Translations under genes and position numbers: made by a program
From: Loripinus fragilis
Taxonomy: Eukaryota > Mollusca > Bivalvia > Lucinida > Lucinidae
Length of the DNA stretch: 64,000 bases
Direction: 5' to 3'
Assembly (NCBI GenBank): GCA_964019695.1
Contig: OZ026518.1
Location: 75,633,912-75,697,911, forward strand
Shown here: piece after piece, positions 43,555-53,659 of the stretch
Position numbering within the stretch: position 1 is the first letter of the stretch
Layout of the letters: each line of letters starts with the position of its first letter
The notes under the pieces: generated by a model
What the model was told of the DNA's origin: nothing
What the model saw: only the letters and a program-made list of their open reading frames with translations
The model's database searches: none

Positions 43555-43955
43555 ACATGATCGACATGGACTCGAAACCTATGGTTGGTGGTGTTTATGC
43601 TGGACCAACCGTCACAGTCACCTATTCCAAAGAAACTGATGATGTTGACTTTAGCGAAACAAATCAGACTGTCACAAGTGACAACCATTCCAATGCAGAC
43701 ATTGACAAGACACAATCAGAACGATCTGCTGATCCTTCAAATGAAACTAGCATGCACAATGATGGTGGGGGACAGCAAGTAGAACTTGTCCTCAGTGTTG
43801 ATGCTGCTACAAACCATGTAGATATCAAAAGAACTGTCACAACGGAAACACTGGAAGATACAACAGCTGGTGAAAAGGAAGATAATGTTGAAAGTAATGA
43901 AATAAAGCATACCCAAGCACCATTAGCTTCAGAAGAGGACCTTACTGCTCCAGAT
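43555..43955 (+). CDS. Notch-like receptor exon: acidic cytoplasmic tail
   Basis: Exon of 401 nt, entering in phase 1 and leaving in phase 0 (acceptor TTCCTTTTAG ending 43554; donor GAT|GTAAGTG at 43956). It encodes about 133 residues rich in Asp, Glu, Ser and Thr (MIDMDSKPMVGGVYAGP, VTVTYSKETDDVDFSE, HVDIKRTVTTETLEDTT). No ankyrin repeat, kinase or other domain is seen; it looks intrinsically disordered. The only alternative is an independent small ORF, but the splice sites and phases argue for the exon. Confidence 0.75.
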
Positions 43956-45359
43956 GTAAGTGTTACAAGCAACAAGCAATCGCTTTTAAGTTAATTAAAT
44001 GAACTTTTTTCGTCTATCGGTCCCTTTTCCATGACGTAATGTTTGGTAATTATTTGTGATATTATATGTCCAATTCACCAGTATTCAGTGATATATGTTC
44101 TAAGACTCTATTCCATGTCTTAGTTATCTACCCATAATTTCAAATTAAACAGTGTCTTTGAGATATAACTAAAGGCGTAATGTAATAAAGTTACAGTTGT
44201 AATATTTAACATCTTTATGCTTCATTTACAGCTGTAAATCTTCTCAAGGTCTTTGTGCTTATACACTGGTATAATACTTTTGGATTTGCAAAATGCGGCA
44301 ATTTTCATCAGTTTTCACAGGGTGGTCGAGGTATGCTTGTAATAGCACAAAATATTCTGTAAAAGGACAATTAAGAGGTTACACCTAAAACCATGGTTGA
44401 AACTTTGGAAAAGTTGTGAATTTCTTCGGTGGGAATGTCAATGAAATATATATCATCATGAACTTTTGCATGTATTAAAACCGTCTGCTTTAATTTTCTT
44501 CTGAAAAGGGACCATGTGTTGGGTTTGTGTGATTTAAGTTCAGTTTTTTAAGAGTATAAGGATAAATTGTTCACCCTTACGTGTGAAAAATTGAATTGTT
44601 TCACTTCTTTTTGTCATATTTTATTTATCTCTTATAGTTTTGAGATAGCTCGAGATACACATTTGAGACCAATGTAAGGCCATGAAAAATTATGTGTAAT
44701 TTTCAGCTACCTTTTCCGTGACATCATAATCTCGTGATATTATCACATTCACTTTCATTAACATTTCACAGTAGTTTATCTTTCATGGGATCAGCTTAAA
44801 TATCATTCCAAAAGTCAGAAATTTATGCCACTGGGTTTTCAAAAAAAACAACACAAAAATTCACACAGACTTTTTCACAATCTACTTACACAGTAGTGTA
44901 TATCTTTATCCACACCTCTACTTTGTGTATGAAGCAACAAAAGCACTGGCGAGTCTGCACATTTGTGCATGCTTTCCTGTGCATTCATTGCTTGAAAAGG
45001 AAAATGTGATTATCACCAAAATCTTATGTACTGGTTCATTTTAGTGACAATCTACAGTAATGTGTATTTTTAACATACTTGACATGACACTTTAGTGTAT
45101 GAATGGATCTCATCAAACACAAAAAGAGTAACAAAATATTGCATTAGTTGCCGAAATAAAAGGTTTTATTATTACCTGTAACACTGCTGACCATTATCTC
45201 TTTGACTGCTAGTGGCGAATTTTATCCTCTGCTGCTAACCTTTGCAAAGAGTTTGGACCCAGATCAGGACTGACATGACCTAAGCTAATTCTAGTTCTTG
45301 TACGACAACAGAACTTTCTAAATAGTTAACATCGTGTCTTACAGCTGTTAAAAAACATG
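43956..45359. other. Intron, nothing recognised
   Basis: AT-rich sequence; a GGACCCAGATCAGGACTG fragment at 45256 resembles the hairpin at 60331 and 56240. No exon or element could be delimited. Confidence 0.5.
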
Positions 45360-47095
45360 TTATCAAATATTATGAAAAGGTATATGAAAGATCCGGTAAA
45401 AACATATATTTTGGTCTATTAAAAATTCAGGTGAAATTTTAGATAAACTTAAAGTTAGAGATTTCAATGCGATCAGTTTGTCTACTTATGATTTTTCTAC
45501 TCTTTACACTACTTTACCTCATAATTTAATTAAAGATAAACTTATTGATCTTATTGAAAGAACCTTCCAGAGAGAAGGCTCTCCTTACCTTGCATGTAAT
45601 GACAGAAATGCACTTTTTGCTTCAGAAAAACCTAAAAAATATCATGCATGGTCGATGCGCTGACCTTTTTTATTGGACAACATTTTTATTCGATTTGGCA
45701 ACAAACTCTATAGACAAGTAGTTGGGATTCCTATGGGCACTAATTGTGCTCCACTGGTTGCAGATTTATTCCTGTCTTGTTATGAGAGGGTTTTTATGAT
45801 GTCTCTTTCTGATGACAAGCAGGCTGATGTTATTGATGCGTTTAACACTACTTCCAGATATTTGGACGATATTTAAATATTAATAATGTTTATTTTGACA
45901 ATATGGTTAGTCAAATATACCCTTCAGAGCTCCAACTGAATAAAGCCAATGCCTATGATACCGAAGCCGCATTTTTAGACTTGCATTTGTCAATTTCTAA
46001 TGATATTGTTTCTACCAAAATTTATGATAAACGTGACGACTTTGATTTTGAAATTGTCAATTTCCCATTTTTAGATGGTGCTGTTCCTCGTTCTACATCC
46101 TATGGAGTCTATATCTCTCAACTCATTCGTTTTGCTAGAGCCTCTAGCTATGTTGCTGACTTCAACACTCGCAATAAATTGTTAACTCAGAAACTTCTTA
46201 AACAAGGCTATCGGTATCATAAACTTCGCAAAACATTTTCAAAATTTTATAGACGATACTATGATTTGATTTCTAAATTCCAAGTTGGACTTAAATCTCT
46301 CTTGCGCCAAGGACTTTAGGAACCTGATTTCTATGGTGACTTGGTGTATTAGTTGAAGAAGATTGTTGGCTCTAATAATTTTTCAGCGCAGTTTATAAAA
46401 ATAATTTCCAATTATAAAAAGATTGGCTATAACATTAATGTATTGCAACAGACTGCATGCTTGGTAGTCAACCCAATCACGGTTGGCAACTTTGCTTTCC
46501 TCTTTAATTGCACGCCAATGGGTCGGACTTCAGACTCTATGATGGTTCCAACTTAAAGACTTATCTATTAATGATAGGTAGGGGCCTGATGCTTTGGCTG
46601 TTTGTCGGGCCCACCGAGGTTTACCTGTTGGATTTCTTTTGCTCCGGTATTCAGTTTTATTTACTGTTGAGTCCTTATCTTTGCTTTATCTCCTTGTTAT
46701 ATCTTGATTTATATGTTTAGGAGATGATGCATTGATAAGTTAGGGGTCTTTCATGCAAACCAAATATCTATGTGTCTTGATCCACATCTGAATTAAGGGT
46801 GAGGTCGGCGCCGTTAAACCAGTTTAAGCCATCCAGTAAAATATTTTACTGACCGTTCCAAGGTGGTACTTCTTATGTGGATCTTTTATGTTTTTGTTCT
46901 GTCTTGTGTTTGCTATGTCTTTGTGCGCATCTGTTTATATGTGCTTTGTGGTCACCTGCGGGGAAAGGGCTGAACTCTTCGCTCTCGTTTGTGGTGTCTA
47001 CTATGAGTTTGTAACTTTCCCATTGGTATCCTGGGTCAGGTGTGGTACTTGATTGAATCGATTCCTGATCTTTGCACCCTTACTTACTCTGGATC
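45360..47095 (+). mobile_element. Retroelement with Penelope-like reverse transcriptase, inactive
   Basis: One decayed reverse transcriptase is followed by a non-coding tail (46560-47095) ending near GATTCCTGATCTTTGCACCC. Tail copies at 1138, 15065 and 54405 (the last two inverted relative to this one) all stop at the same end, suggesting insertion from a fixed 3' end with 5' truncation. It lies in the intron before the terminal exons. Confidence 0.65.
45478..46319 (+). pseudogene. Reverse transcriptase remnant (YLDD type)
   Basis: Three open pieces: 45478-45660 (TYDFSTLYTTLPHNLIKD), 45673-45876 (YRQVVGIPMGTNCAPLVA, then the catalytic RYLDD) and 45903-46319 (AAFLDLHLSISNDIV, FPFLDGAVPRSTSYGVYI). 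The first two share a frame and are separated by TGA at 45661-45663; a one-base frameshift follows YLDDI. The STLYTTLPH, GIPMGTNCAP and FLDLHL blocks resemble Penelope-type reverse transcriptases more than LINE or LTR enzymes. I see no GIY-YIG endonuclease. Confidence 0.7.
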
Positions 47096-47251
47096 CGAAC
47101 TGTTTGACACTCTGATGGTGTTCATGAAAGATTTTTTTTGAAAAAATTGATTTTGAAAATTTTCAACAGACAACAAAAATATGAAAATATAACCAACATG
47201 TAAAGATTTAAAGAAATTGAATAAAATTTCCTATAATTTTGCTGCTTATAG

Positions 47252-47488
47252 GTTCTTGATATTGAGCCGACTTCTCCACCACCAATCTCACCCATCTCTC
47301 CAATAGGAGCCTTAGAAACTGCTGTGTTGGACCAGCTGGACCATGTGGATGATGATAATGGATCTAAACGTTCCAGTAAAAGTTCAGAACATTCCAAACA
47401 TTCCAGAAAGTCAGGTTCGTCGTCAAGTTCTAGTTCTTCGGATAGGAATAAAGAGGAAAAAGAGGAACAGCTGCTTACAGAAATGTGA
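47252..47488 (+). CDS. Notch-like receptor terminal exon, copy a
   Basis: Phase-0 exon of 237 nt (acceptor TGCTGCTTATAG ending 47251), ending in TGA at 47486-47488. It encodes VLDIEPTSPPPISPISPIG, then LETAVLDQLDHVDDDNG, a serine-rich stretch (SKRSSKSSEHSKHSRKS) and EEKEEQLLTEM. The final TEM could fit a class I PDZ ligand (Thr at -2, hydrophobic C-terminus), which is inference. The phase matches the exit of the 43555 exon. A second copy lies 440 bp downstream. Confidence 0.8.
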   Translation, partial: VLDIEPTSPPPISPISPIGALETAVLDQLDHVDDDNGSKRSSKSSEHSKHSRKSGSSSSSSSSDRNKEEKEEQLLTEM

Positions 47489-47497
47489 AATTTACAT

Positions 47498-47672
47498 AGG
47501 GCCAGTTAAGCAAAAATAACTTGCGTAAAATTGTGATTATTTTCCCATCCATCAGTTTAAACATGTGTTTTGGGTACTCACCGAGACGGTTCTTTTGAGT
47601 ACCCACAACGTATGTTTGGGTTGAGAAATAAGAAAGTTAAATTTTCGTTACACACTCTTAAGTAAAGTCACG
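47498..47672. repeat. Repeat family I copy between the terminal exons
   Basis: GGGCCAGTTAAGCAAAAATA, CATCAGTTTAAACATGTG and CGAGACGGTTCTTTTGAG match 41290-41475. It fills almost all of the gap between terminal exon copies a and b. Confidence 0.75.
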
Positions 47673-47691
47673 ATATATTTGCTGCTTATAG

Positions 47692-47928
47692 GTTCTTGAT
47701 ATTGAGCCGACTTCTCCACCACCAATCTCACCCATCTCTCCAATAGGAGCCTTAGAAACTGCTGTGTTGGACCAGCTGGATCATGTGGATGACGACAGTG
47801 GATCTAAACGTTCCAGTAAAAGTTCAGAACATTCTAAGCATTCCAGAAAGTCAAGTTCATCGTCAAGTTCTAGTTCTTCTGATAGGAATAAAGAGGAAAA
47901 AGAGGAGCAGCTGCTTACAGAAATGTGA
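47692..47928 (+). CDS. Notch-like receptor terminal exon, copy b
   Basis: Same length, acceptor and reading frame as copy a (acceptor TGCTGCTTATAG ending 47691; TGA at 47926-47928). I count ten substitutions between copies: eight are synonymous and two change residues (Asn to Ser and Gly to Ser in the Ser-rich stretch). Homology runs only from about 12 bases before the exon to just after the stop. The two would give nearly identical alternative C-termini if both are spliced. No AATAAA is seen close downstream. Confidence 0.75.
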   Translation, partial: VLDIEPTSPPPISPISPIGALETAVLDQLDHVDDDSGSKRSSKSSEHSKHSRKSSSSSSSSSSDRNKEEKEEQLLTEM

Positions 47929-48699
47929 ATACAGCTGTTAATATTCTAAAATTGTGGTCCAGTAGGGAAACATTTCCATATGAAAGTGACTCCAGGTTTG
48001 CAACTAAAATATGGACCTAAAGGCCCTGTCACACTACGACGTATAGCACCAACGTGTAAGAAATTCAGCCAGTACGTTGGTGTACGCTGAATAAGTTAGA
48101 TATAAGTTTTAAATACGTGAAGAATACGCTACAATACGTTGGTATACGTTGTCTTACGTCGAATGGGTCCCAAAATTTTGTGCATGCACAAAAATTTCAG
48201 CGTATGCAGACGTACTGCTTATACGTTAGCCATAAGTTAGATGTACGCTACGTGTACGTTACGCATAAGTTTAGGTACGTTACTCGTAAGTTACTCATGC
48301 GTTTGCATACGTTGAAATACGTAATGGCCCGTTGGATGCTTGTGTAGCGTATGTCTAGTGTATGCGTAATGTATTTTTAAGCTATGGTAACGTGTTTCTG
48401 AATTATGCGCTTCTTATGGAAAACGTATATTAACGTATCAAACGTTTGTCTAACGCAAATAAAACGTACTCAGCTTATTTAAAACGTATGCCGAACGTAC
48501 TGAACGTGTTTATAACCTACGAGAAGTATATCTGCCAGCGTTCTGGGGGCTCAAATATAAAGTGGATACATATGAGCACACCATCATTCTTGTTGGTTAG
48601 GTGGAGAATGGAAGACTCTGAGAGGCTACGAAGAGAGTAACAGATAGCCATTTACAGCATCACAATCACATAATTGATTTGGCACTATTTCTGGCCAAC

Positions 48700-49097
48700 A
48701 GGATCAGCAGGAGAAGAGGTCAACGTAGGAGGGCGATCTGGGTGAGGCCATGGATTGGATGGTGATAGGAGTTTGGTATATACGATCAGCTTATGATGGA
48801 ACTCCATAATGAGGATCTGGCATCATTCACCAACTTCCTCCGCATGCCTTCAGACATGTTTGACGAGCTGCTAGACAGAGTGGGTCCAATTATAACCAAC
48901 ATGCATATACGGTACAGGGAGTGCCTCAAGCCCGGCCTGAAGCTTTCCCTGACCTGACACCATCTTTGCATCTGGGAACAAGTATGCCTCAATGGAGTTT
49001 GGCTGGTTTCACTAGTGGTGAGAAAAGAATGTAATGCCATACTTGACGAATACAAAGATGAAGTAGTGGCTTCTCCAAAAACTCCTGAGGGTTGATA
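48700..49097 (+). pseudogene. Harbinger transposase (HARBI1-like nuclease) remnant
   Basis: The N-terminal part is readable: AIWVRPWIG, then YDQLMMELHNEDLASFTNF, LRMPSDMFDELLDRVGP and RYRECLKPGLKLSLT, followed by TGA at 48955-48957. A piece in a shifted frame (SGNKYASMEFGWF) and the block AILDEYKDEVVASPKTPEG follow. The DDE catalytic core is missing, so about two thirds of the gene is lost. No partner Myb/SANT protein gene was recognised. Confidence 0.85.
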
Positions 49098-49720
49098 TAC
49101 TATATCTAACAAAATGGATCCTTTCTGGTCCTTTTTTGCGTGTCATCTGGATCCTCAGATGAGGTTGACTCTAGAGATGCCGCCACAGTGGCTGCAGTTG
49201 CCAACTCAGTTACTAATGAGGAAGAATTTGAGTCTGAAAGAGAGCGATGTTAGTCTTCATCATTAGTAAAGTGGTTATTATAGTCCGTACAGAATTTCAG
49301 TGAACATCGTTTTTATTTTTTAAAATGTCTTTAATGATAAAATTTTGGACCAGAATTTTGCACATGCATATAATAAAACACCGCCTAATATACAATTGCA
49401 TATTTGAATATTTATGATAATAAGTCTGGAATCTCTTGTGAAATAAAATAACTTAGTCATTTTCGATTTAGAAAAATCCTCATTTTCCCTCAGTGTATTT
49501 CATATGGGTAACACTTGGTTTATACAGTTCAATGAATACCATGTTTACTTTCGTATATGATAAAGAAAACGGTCACCAGCAGGATAAATCTTGATATGTC
49601 TATATATTCACTGAAAATGCACTGAAAGAGACTGCACAAATTACAATTCTTTCTCACGATAATCAAATTTTGCATCTTGTTTTCTTATATGTGTCATGGT
49701 TAAATGACACATATAGCAAT
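49098..49720. other. Harbinger interior, nothing recognised
   Basis: AT-rich interior without recognisable coding sequence. It starts with a short acidic open stretch (SVTNEEEFESERERC near 49205-49250) that may be a transposase relic. Confidence 0.4.
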
Positions 49721-49721
49721 T

Positions 49722-49965
49722 GGACCGCGACTGAGAAAACCTGTCTTCAGTGATTTGTAACAATAAATGCCCAGACCAGCCTGCGCATCCACGCAGTATC
49801 ATCAGCAACTTTGTTGTCTGCTTTTTGAGAAGAATCATCATTAGACTGGCCTCGTGCAAAAAAAAAAAATCAATTTTCTATCTAGCCTGTTTAGCCGAAG
49901 GGACTGGTTTGAGACTCGCTTTATCAGAAACGCAGAAGACAGGTTTTCTCGCGTCGTGGCCTGTG
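49722..49965. mobile_element. MITE family B copy nested in the Harbinger element
   Basis: GGACCGCGACTGAGAAAACC at the left and GGTTTTCTCGCGTCGTGGCC at the right are inverted repeats. The core GCCCAGACCAGCCTGCGCAT lies near 49769, inverted relative to other copies. Confidence 0.7.
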
Positions 49966-50186
49966 TTGCTTGCTCGACAGCTCTAGGACAAATACTTCAA
50001 GTGCAAAAGATAATAATATTAAAAACAAATATAATGAGGAGACTGTTCATCGGATTTATTAACAGGAATCACAGTATTTGATTGCGCTCTACACCGTGTA
50101 ATACACAAGTCATTCGTAACTACGGCCGACAGAGCGGGGAACGCCGGGGGCTTTGATTTTCTGGCAACAGGTGTCTGGTATGACCA

Positions 50187-50468
50187 CAAGTGTGGATCCA
50201 GAGGGGGGGGGACAGGGAGTCCGGACCCCCCTGGAAAATCACAAGTTATATGGGTTTCTATAGGGAATAAGAAATTGGACCCCCCCCCCCCTGGAAAAAG
50301 TTGGACCCCCCCATCCCTGAAAAATGTTTGACCCTCCCCCCCCCCACCCCCTGGAACCTTGAAAAATGATAGGCTTCTTCGAAATTAACCATTTGACTTC
50401 AGTAAAATAAGCTGAGGACTAAACAACAAAAACACAAAAAAAACGTTGCCAGAGCTTTTTGGACCCCC

Positions 50469-50512
<44 letters not shown>

Positions 50513-50537
50513 ACGAAAATTCCTGGATACGCGCATG
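50187..50537. mobile_element. MITE family F copy with long C tracts
   Basis: Begins GTGTGGATCCAGAGGGGG and ends TTCCTGGATACGCGC, inverted repeats. It contains GGGAGTCCGGACCCCCC and several C-rich tandem segments (GGACCCCCC with CTGGAAAA). Confidence 0.65.
50470..50511. repeat. Poly-C run of 42 bases
   Basis: An uninterrupted C homopolymer as written, inside the family F MITE; another run of about 16 C lies at 50647-50662. Such tracts can form i-motif or G-quadruplex structures, and their assembled length is unreliable. Confidence 0.9.
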
Positions 50538-52543
50538 GACCATGTACTAACAGCGCATTTGCCCGGCTTGTGCGTGGCTACAAATGACTGGTGCACATGA
50601 TTCATAATTTCTTTCGTCTTTATTCACCAGTCATTTGTCACCACCACCCCCCCCCCCCCCCCAAGCTCAGAGGAATGTCGAGGACTATGACTTTGTGTCT
50701 GCAGTTCACCATAGTAACCACCATACTGCGGGGGCAGCTAGCTGGCAAAACTATGACATATCTCCCCCGCAGTCTGTTTTTATACTGCACAGCAATGTTT
50801 GTCTAGGTCTATCAAACCTCTACGTTTCCTCCGCATTGTGGAGACAACGTAAAAGTAAAAACAAAGCACATTATATCCCCATCCAGCTCAGAGGCTTGGG
50901 TGAAGCAGTGGTTACAAACGACTATTGCATTATTAAAGCCTATGATGCACTTTGCATGAACATTTAGTTCTCATCCACCCCAAAACATCCGCTGATATAT
51001 TGTTCAACCTATTTCCAAGCACATTCCCACCCCGTCACTAGTTTCTCTTTCCGACCTCAGCATTATTTTTATTGGATGAGTCTTTTTTTCACTTGAGTCA
51101 CACCTGACGGGTGAGCCCTGTGATTATTTTATCTTATCACTTATAGTTGTCGGGAATTACGTTTTGGCATGCATGTTTTGCATTGTCTGGAGTCAACAAA
51201 TCAGTATTTGGAATAAACAGGTAGAAGATCAACTTATTTAATAAAACAAGTTTGATTTTTTAAAAATCTGATAATTAGAGAAGGAGCAGGGAACACAGAT
51301 AATCAAGATTTTAAATTGAGGAACAGGGGAACACAGAGATTCATTTCATAGGAACAAGCGGACGGGTACCCACTGGGAAAGGCCTCAATATTTTCTCGTA
51401 TGCGTAAATTCTGTGCGCCCAAACTATGGCCAGAATTTGCATTTGAATTTGATATGATAAGAGTCCATTCTCCTTACACGTTACTTCGTCTTATAAAAAC
51501 GTATAATTATTCATCGATAGTATTTAAAACTAAAGGCAGTGATCCGTACAAAGGTGCATTTAGGGTAAATTAAAAAATGCAGATGCTCAAATGAGGACAA
51601 ATTCCATCATATCACAGCCCATTTGACAATACATTTTGTAACGAAAAAAATATCACCAATTAGGCGGTGTATAGATGTATTAAATTCTGATGGTCATTGT
51701 GCGATCAGTCCGCACATAACGAAATAAACACAAAAAAGCGTTGTTCACTGAATTCCTGTACGCACAGTAGAATCATCGCCTGAGTGGTGAGATGACAATG
51801 GAGACGAAGGGTGGGCGTGCACATGGTAAGGCCGAAGTGTGCTTGGGTCGGCCCCTTCCTGCATTGTTCCTTTGTCTCTTTGGTGGCATGATGCTAACTG
51901 TTACACACCCACTTTTGTAATGATTTGGGACGTCGAGAGCTACCCCGTTTGATTATAGCTGAAATAACTTTATCCCCCCAAGCACGCTTTGCATAAGTTC
52001 AATATAAGTTAGACGATCGTTGGGCATAAGTTCTTTATAAGTCAAAAACGCTAAGAATACGCTTGTCATACGCTGTTATACGTTTGTATAAGTTATGTTA
52101 CGCCAAAGATAAGTTATGAATAAGTTTCTCATACGTTGGACATGCGCTATATATACGTTCAGCACGTTCAGCATACGCTTTGGATACGCTCAGAAAGAGA
52201 ATTTCTCTGAATATTTTCATTCGACTTCAGCGTATGCCGACGTACTGGGTATTTTTTCATACGTCGGCGTACATTGGTGCTATATATTGTATTGTGACAG
52301 GGCCTTAATCGAGATAACCATGTCTTTTGGGTTTCCAATCAAGTCAAACCCAAACCCACATGCTCAGCTACAGAGACTAGCTACAATATTGAAACTTTGC
52401 ACATAGCAGAATTAGTATTGCACTTCTGCGAGAGTTAATAACAATGGTGTTGGTTAGACTGCCTTGGTGCGCAAGCTGGTCTAGGCCTTTGTTGTTCGCA
52501 TGCAACAAAGTCACGTTTTCTATCATCGAGGCCCACCTAGTAA

Positions 52544-53437
52544 AAGTAGGAGAGACCTTGAATATGTGCTGATAAAATATTACCAATCTAAGTTCTTATT
52601 TTGGCTTAAGTGCTTTTTGGGACGGACTTGGGTCACATAGGTATGGAGGCCTGTTGAGATATTTCCAATGATCACATACACAAATGATTTATTGGAGAGA
52701 ATCACAAAGGTTATGTAATGTAATTATGACTTAACAACGATTTTCACGCAGAGTGCTGTATAATATCCACACGACTCGATGTTTTCACTCCAAGTTGAAG
52801 ATACTTATAAGAACCATCTTAGTGATGTGGATGGTTTATAAAAGAAAGTGAGTATAAATATACCTTTTGCAAAGAAATATTGAAAGTAATATTTTCATTC
52901 TATATTTATATCAAACCAACATATTTTCACTAAACTAAAATAACTAACTACTTTCTTGACAATCATTGTTTTCTTTCTCATCTGCTGATCTACTTTGGTA
53001 GGGTACATTTCAAACATTATGGTGTTTGGTGCAATGAGCAATGTAGTTTGGAGTGCATTTGAATGTTTGCAGCAAAATTAACAAGTAGACAACATTTTCA
53101 GGACAATTACATAATGAAATTATTTTTGGATAATAAATGTCTATGGATGGTGCCTGTAAATAAAAATGGGAGAGTTCATCACTTAATTAATTACTCTTGA
53201 TATAATTAACTCATTTTAAATAAAAGGCAAATGAAATAAGCAATTTATTTATTCAGTAGACAAGTATATTAAATCAATGTCATAATAAATTGCCCCATCT
53301 GTCGCATGCTTGTCTGAGAAATGTATATCAATGGCTTTCTCAAATCAGTTATCCGACTGATTCATGGGTATTAAGCAATTATTATAGTTGTAACTGCAAC
53401 ATCTACTACATTTTATAGGGGGTATAACAAGCTGCTT
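52544..53437. other. No gene recognised
   Basis: AT-rich sequence without a recognisable domain, repeat family or hairpin that I can support. Confidence 0.5.
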
Positions 53438-53448
53438 TGTCTGCATTG

Positions 53449-53647
53449 ATAGGGAGCGCAGTGGCTCAGTGGTAGAGTGCTTGACTCGAGACCGAAGGGC
53501 CGCAGGTTCAAGCCTCACCGGCGGCATTGCGTTTTGTCCTTGAGCAAGAACATTAATCCTAGCTTAGTACTGGCTCAACCCAGGAAGACCCGTCCCTTTA
53601 TAACTGAAAGATTGTTTATGGGACGTATAGAATCCAATCAAACAAAA
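53449..53647 (+). mobile_element. tRNA-derived SINE with perfect 11-bp target duplication
   Basis: The tRNA-like head has an A box (TGGCTCAGTGGTAGAGTG) and a B box (GGTTCAAGCCT), the internal RNA polymerase III promoter. A non-tRNA body follows (GGCTCAACCCAGGAAGACCC), with an A-rich end (CCAATCAAACAAAA). TGTCTGCATTG is repeated exactly at 53438-53448 and 53648-53658. A truncated relative is at 41690. The duplication being perfect implies a young insertion. Confidence 0.85.
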
Positions 53648-53659
53648 TGTCTGCATTGC

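Larger units (their letters stand above)
3025..47928 (+). other. Host gene span: Notch-like EGF/LNR transmembrane receptor (5' end missing)
   Basis: This is a composite gene model covering about 45 kb. The order read from the exons is EGF repeats, three Lin12/Notch repeats, a heterodimerization-like segment, several MEGF-type EGF repeats, one transmembrane helix and a cytoplasmic tail of roughly 250-260 residues. Intron phases agree at every junction except around the heterodimerization region, where at least one exon is missing or misread (18760 exon ends in phase 1, 38093 exon begins in phase 2). In Notch the LNR and HD modules form the negative regulatory region that controls proteolytic activation; a similar role here is inference. 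No ankyrin repeats occur before the stop codon, so it is not a canonical Notch. Signal peptide and first exons lie upstream of the window. Confidence 0.75.
48021..52305 (+). mobile_element. PIF/Harbinger DNA transposon, inactive
   Basis: The terminal inverted repeats are AGGCCCTGTCACACTACG and its inverted form (ATTGTGACAGGGCCT), with further similarity inward (TATAGCACCAACGT against ACATTGGTGCTATA). A 3-bp TAA target duplication (48018-48020, 52306-52308) fits PIF/Harbinger. Subterminal regions (48040-48500 and 51990-52270) are packed with TACGTT/AACGTA-like short repeats, probably transposase-binding. The interior has been invaded by MITEs of families B and F. Confidence 0.9.
48011..52543. 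mobile_element. MITE family B copy split by the Harbinger insertion
   Basis: The left fragment ends ...TATGGACCTAA (48011-48020) and the right part runs from TCGAGATAACCATGTC (52309) to CATCGAGGCCCACC (52543). Without the inserted element, the junction reads like the family B left end (GGGCCTAGTCGCGAGAAA). Confidence 0.7.

Noticed and set aside
43664..43975. 103-codon minus-strand open frame
   Set aside because: It is antisense to a well-supported cytoplasmic-tail exon whose splice sites and phases match its neighbours.
3025..47928. A canonical Notch orthologue
   Set aside because: The LNR and HD-like exons fit, but the tail ends without RAM or ankyrin repeats and MEGF-type EGFs precede the membrane helix.
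50399..50605. Glycine-run open frame on the minus strand
   Set aside because: It is the translation of the poly-C tract inside a MITE.
53452..53525. A functional tRNA gene
   Set aside because: A and B boxes are present, but the acceptor stem does not pair well and the unit continues into a SINE body flanked by target duplications.
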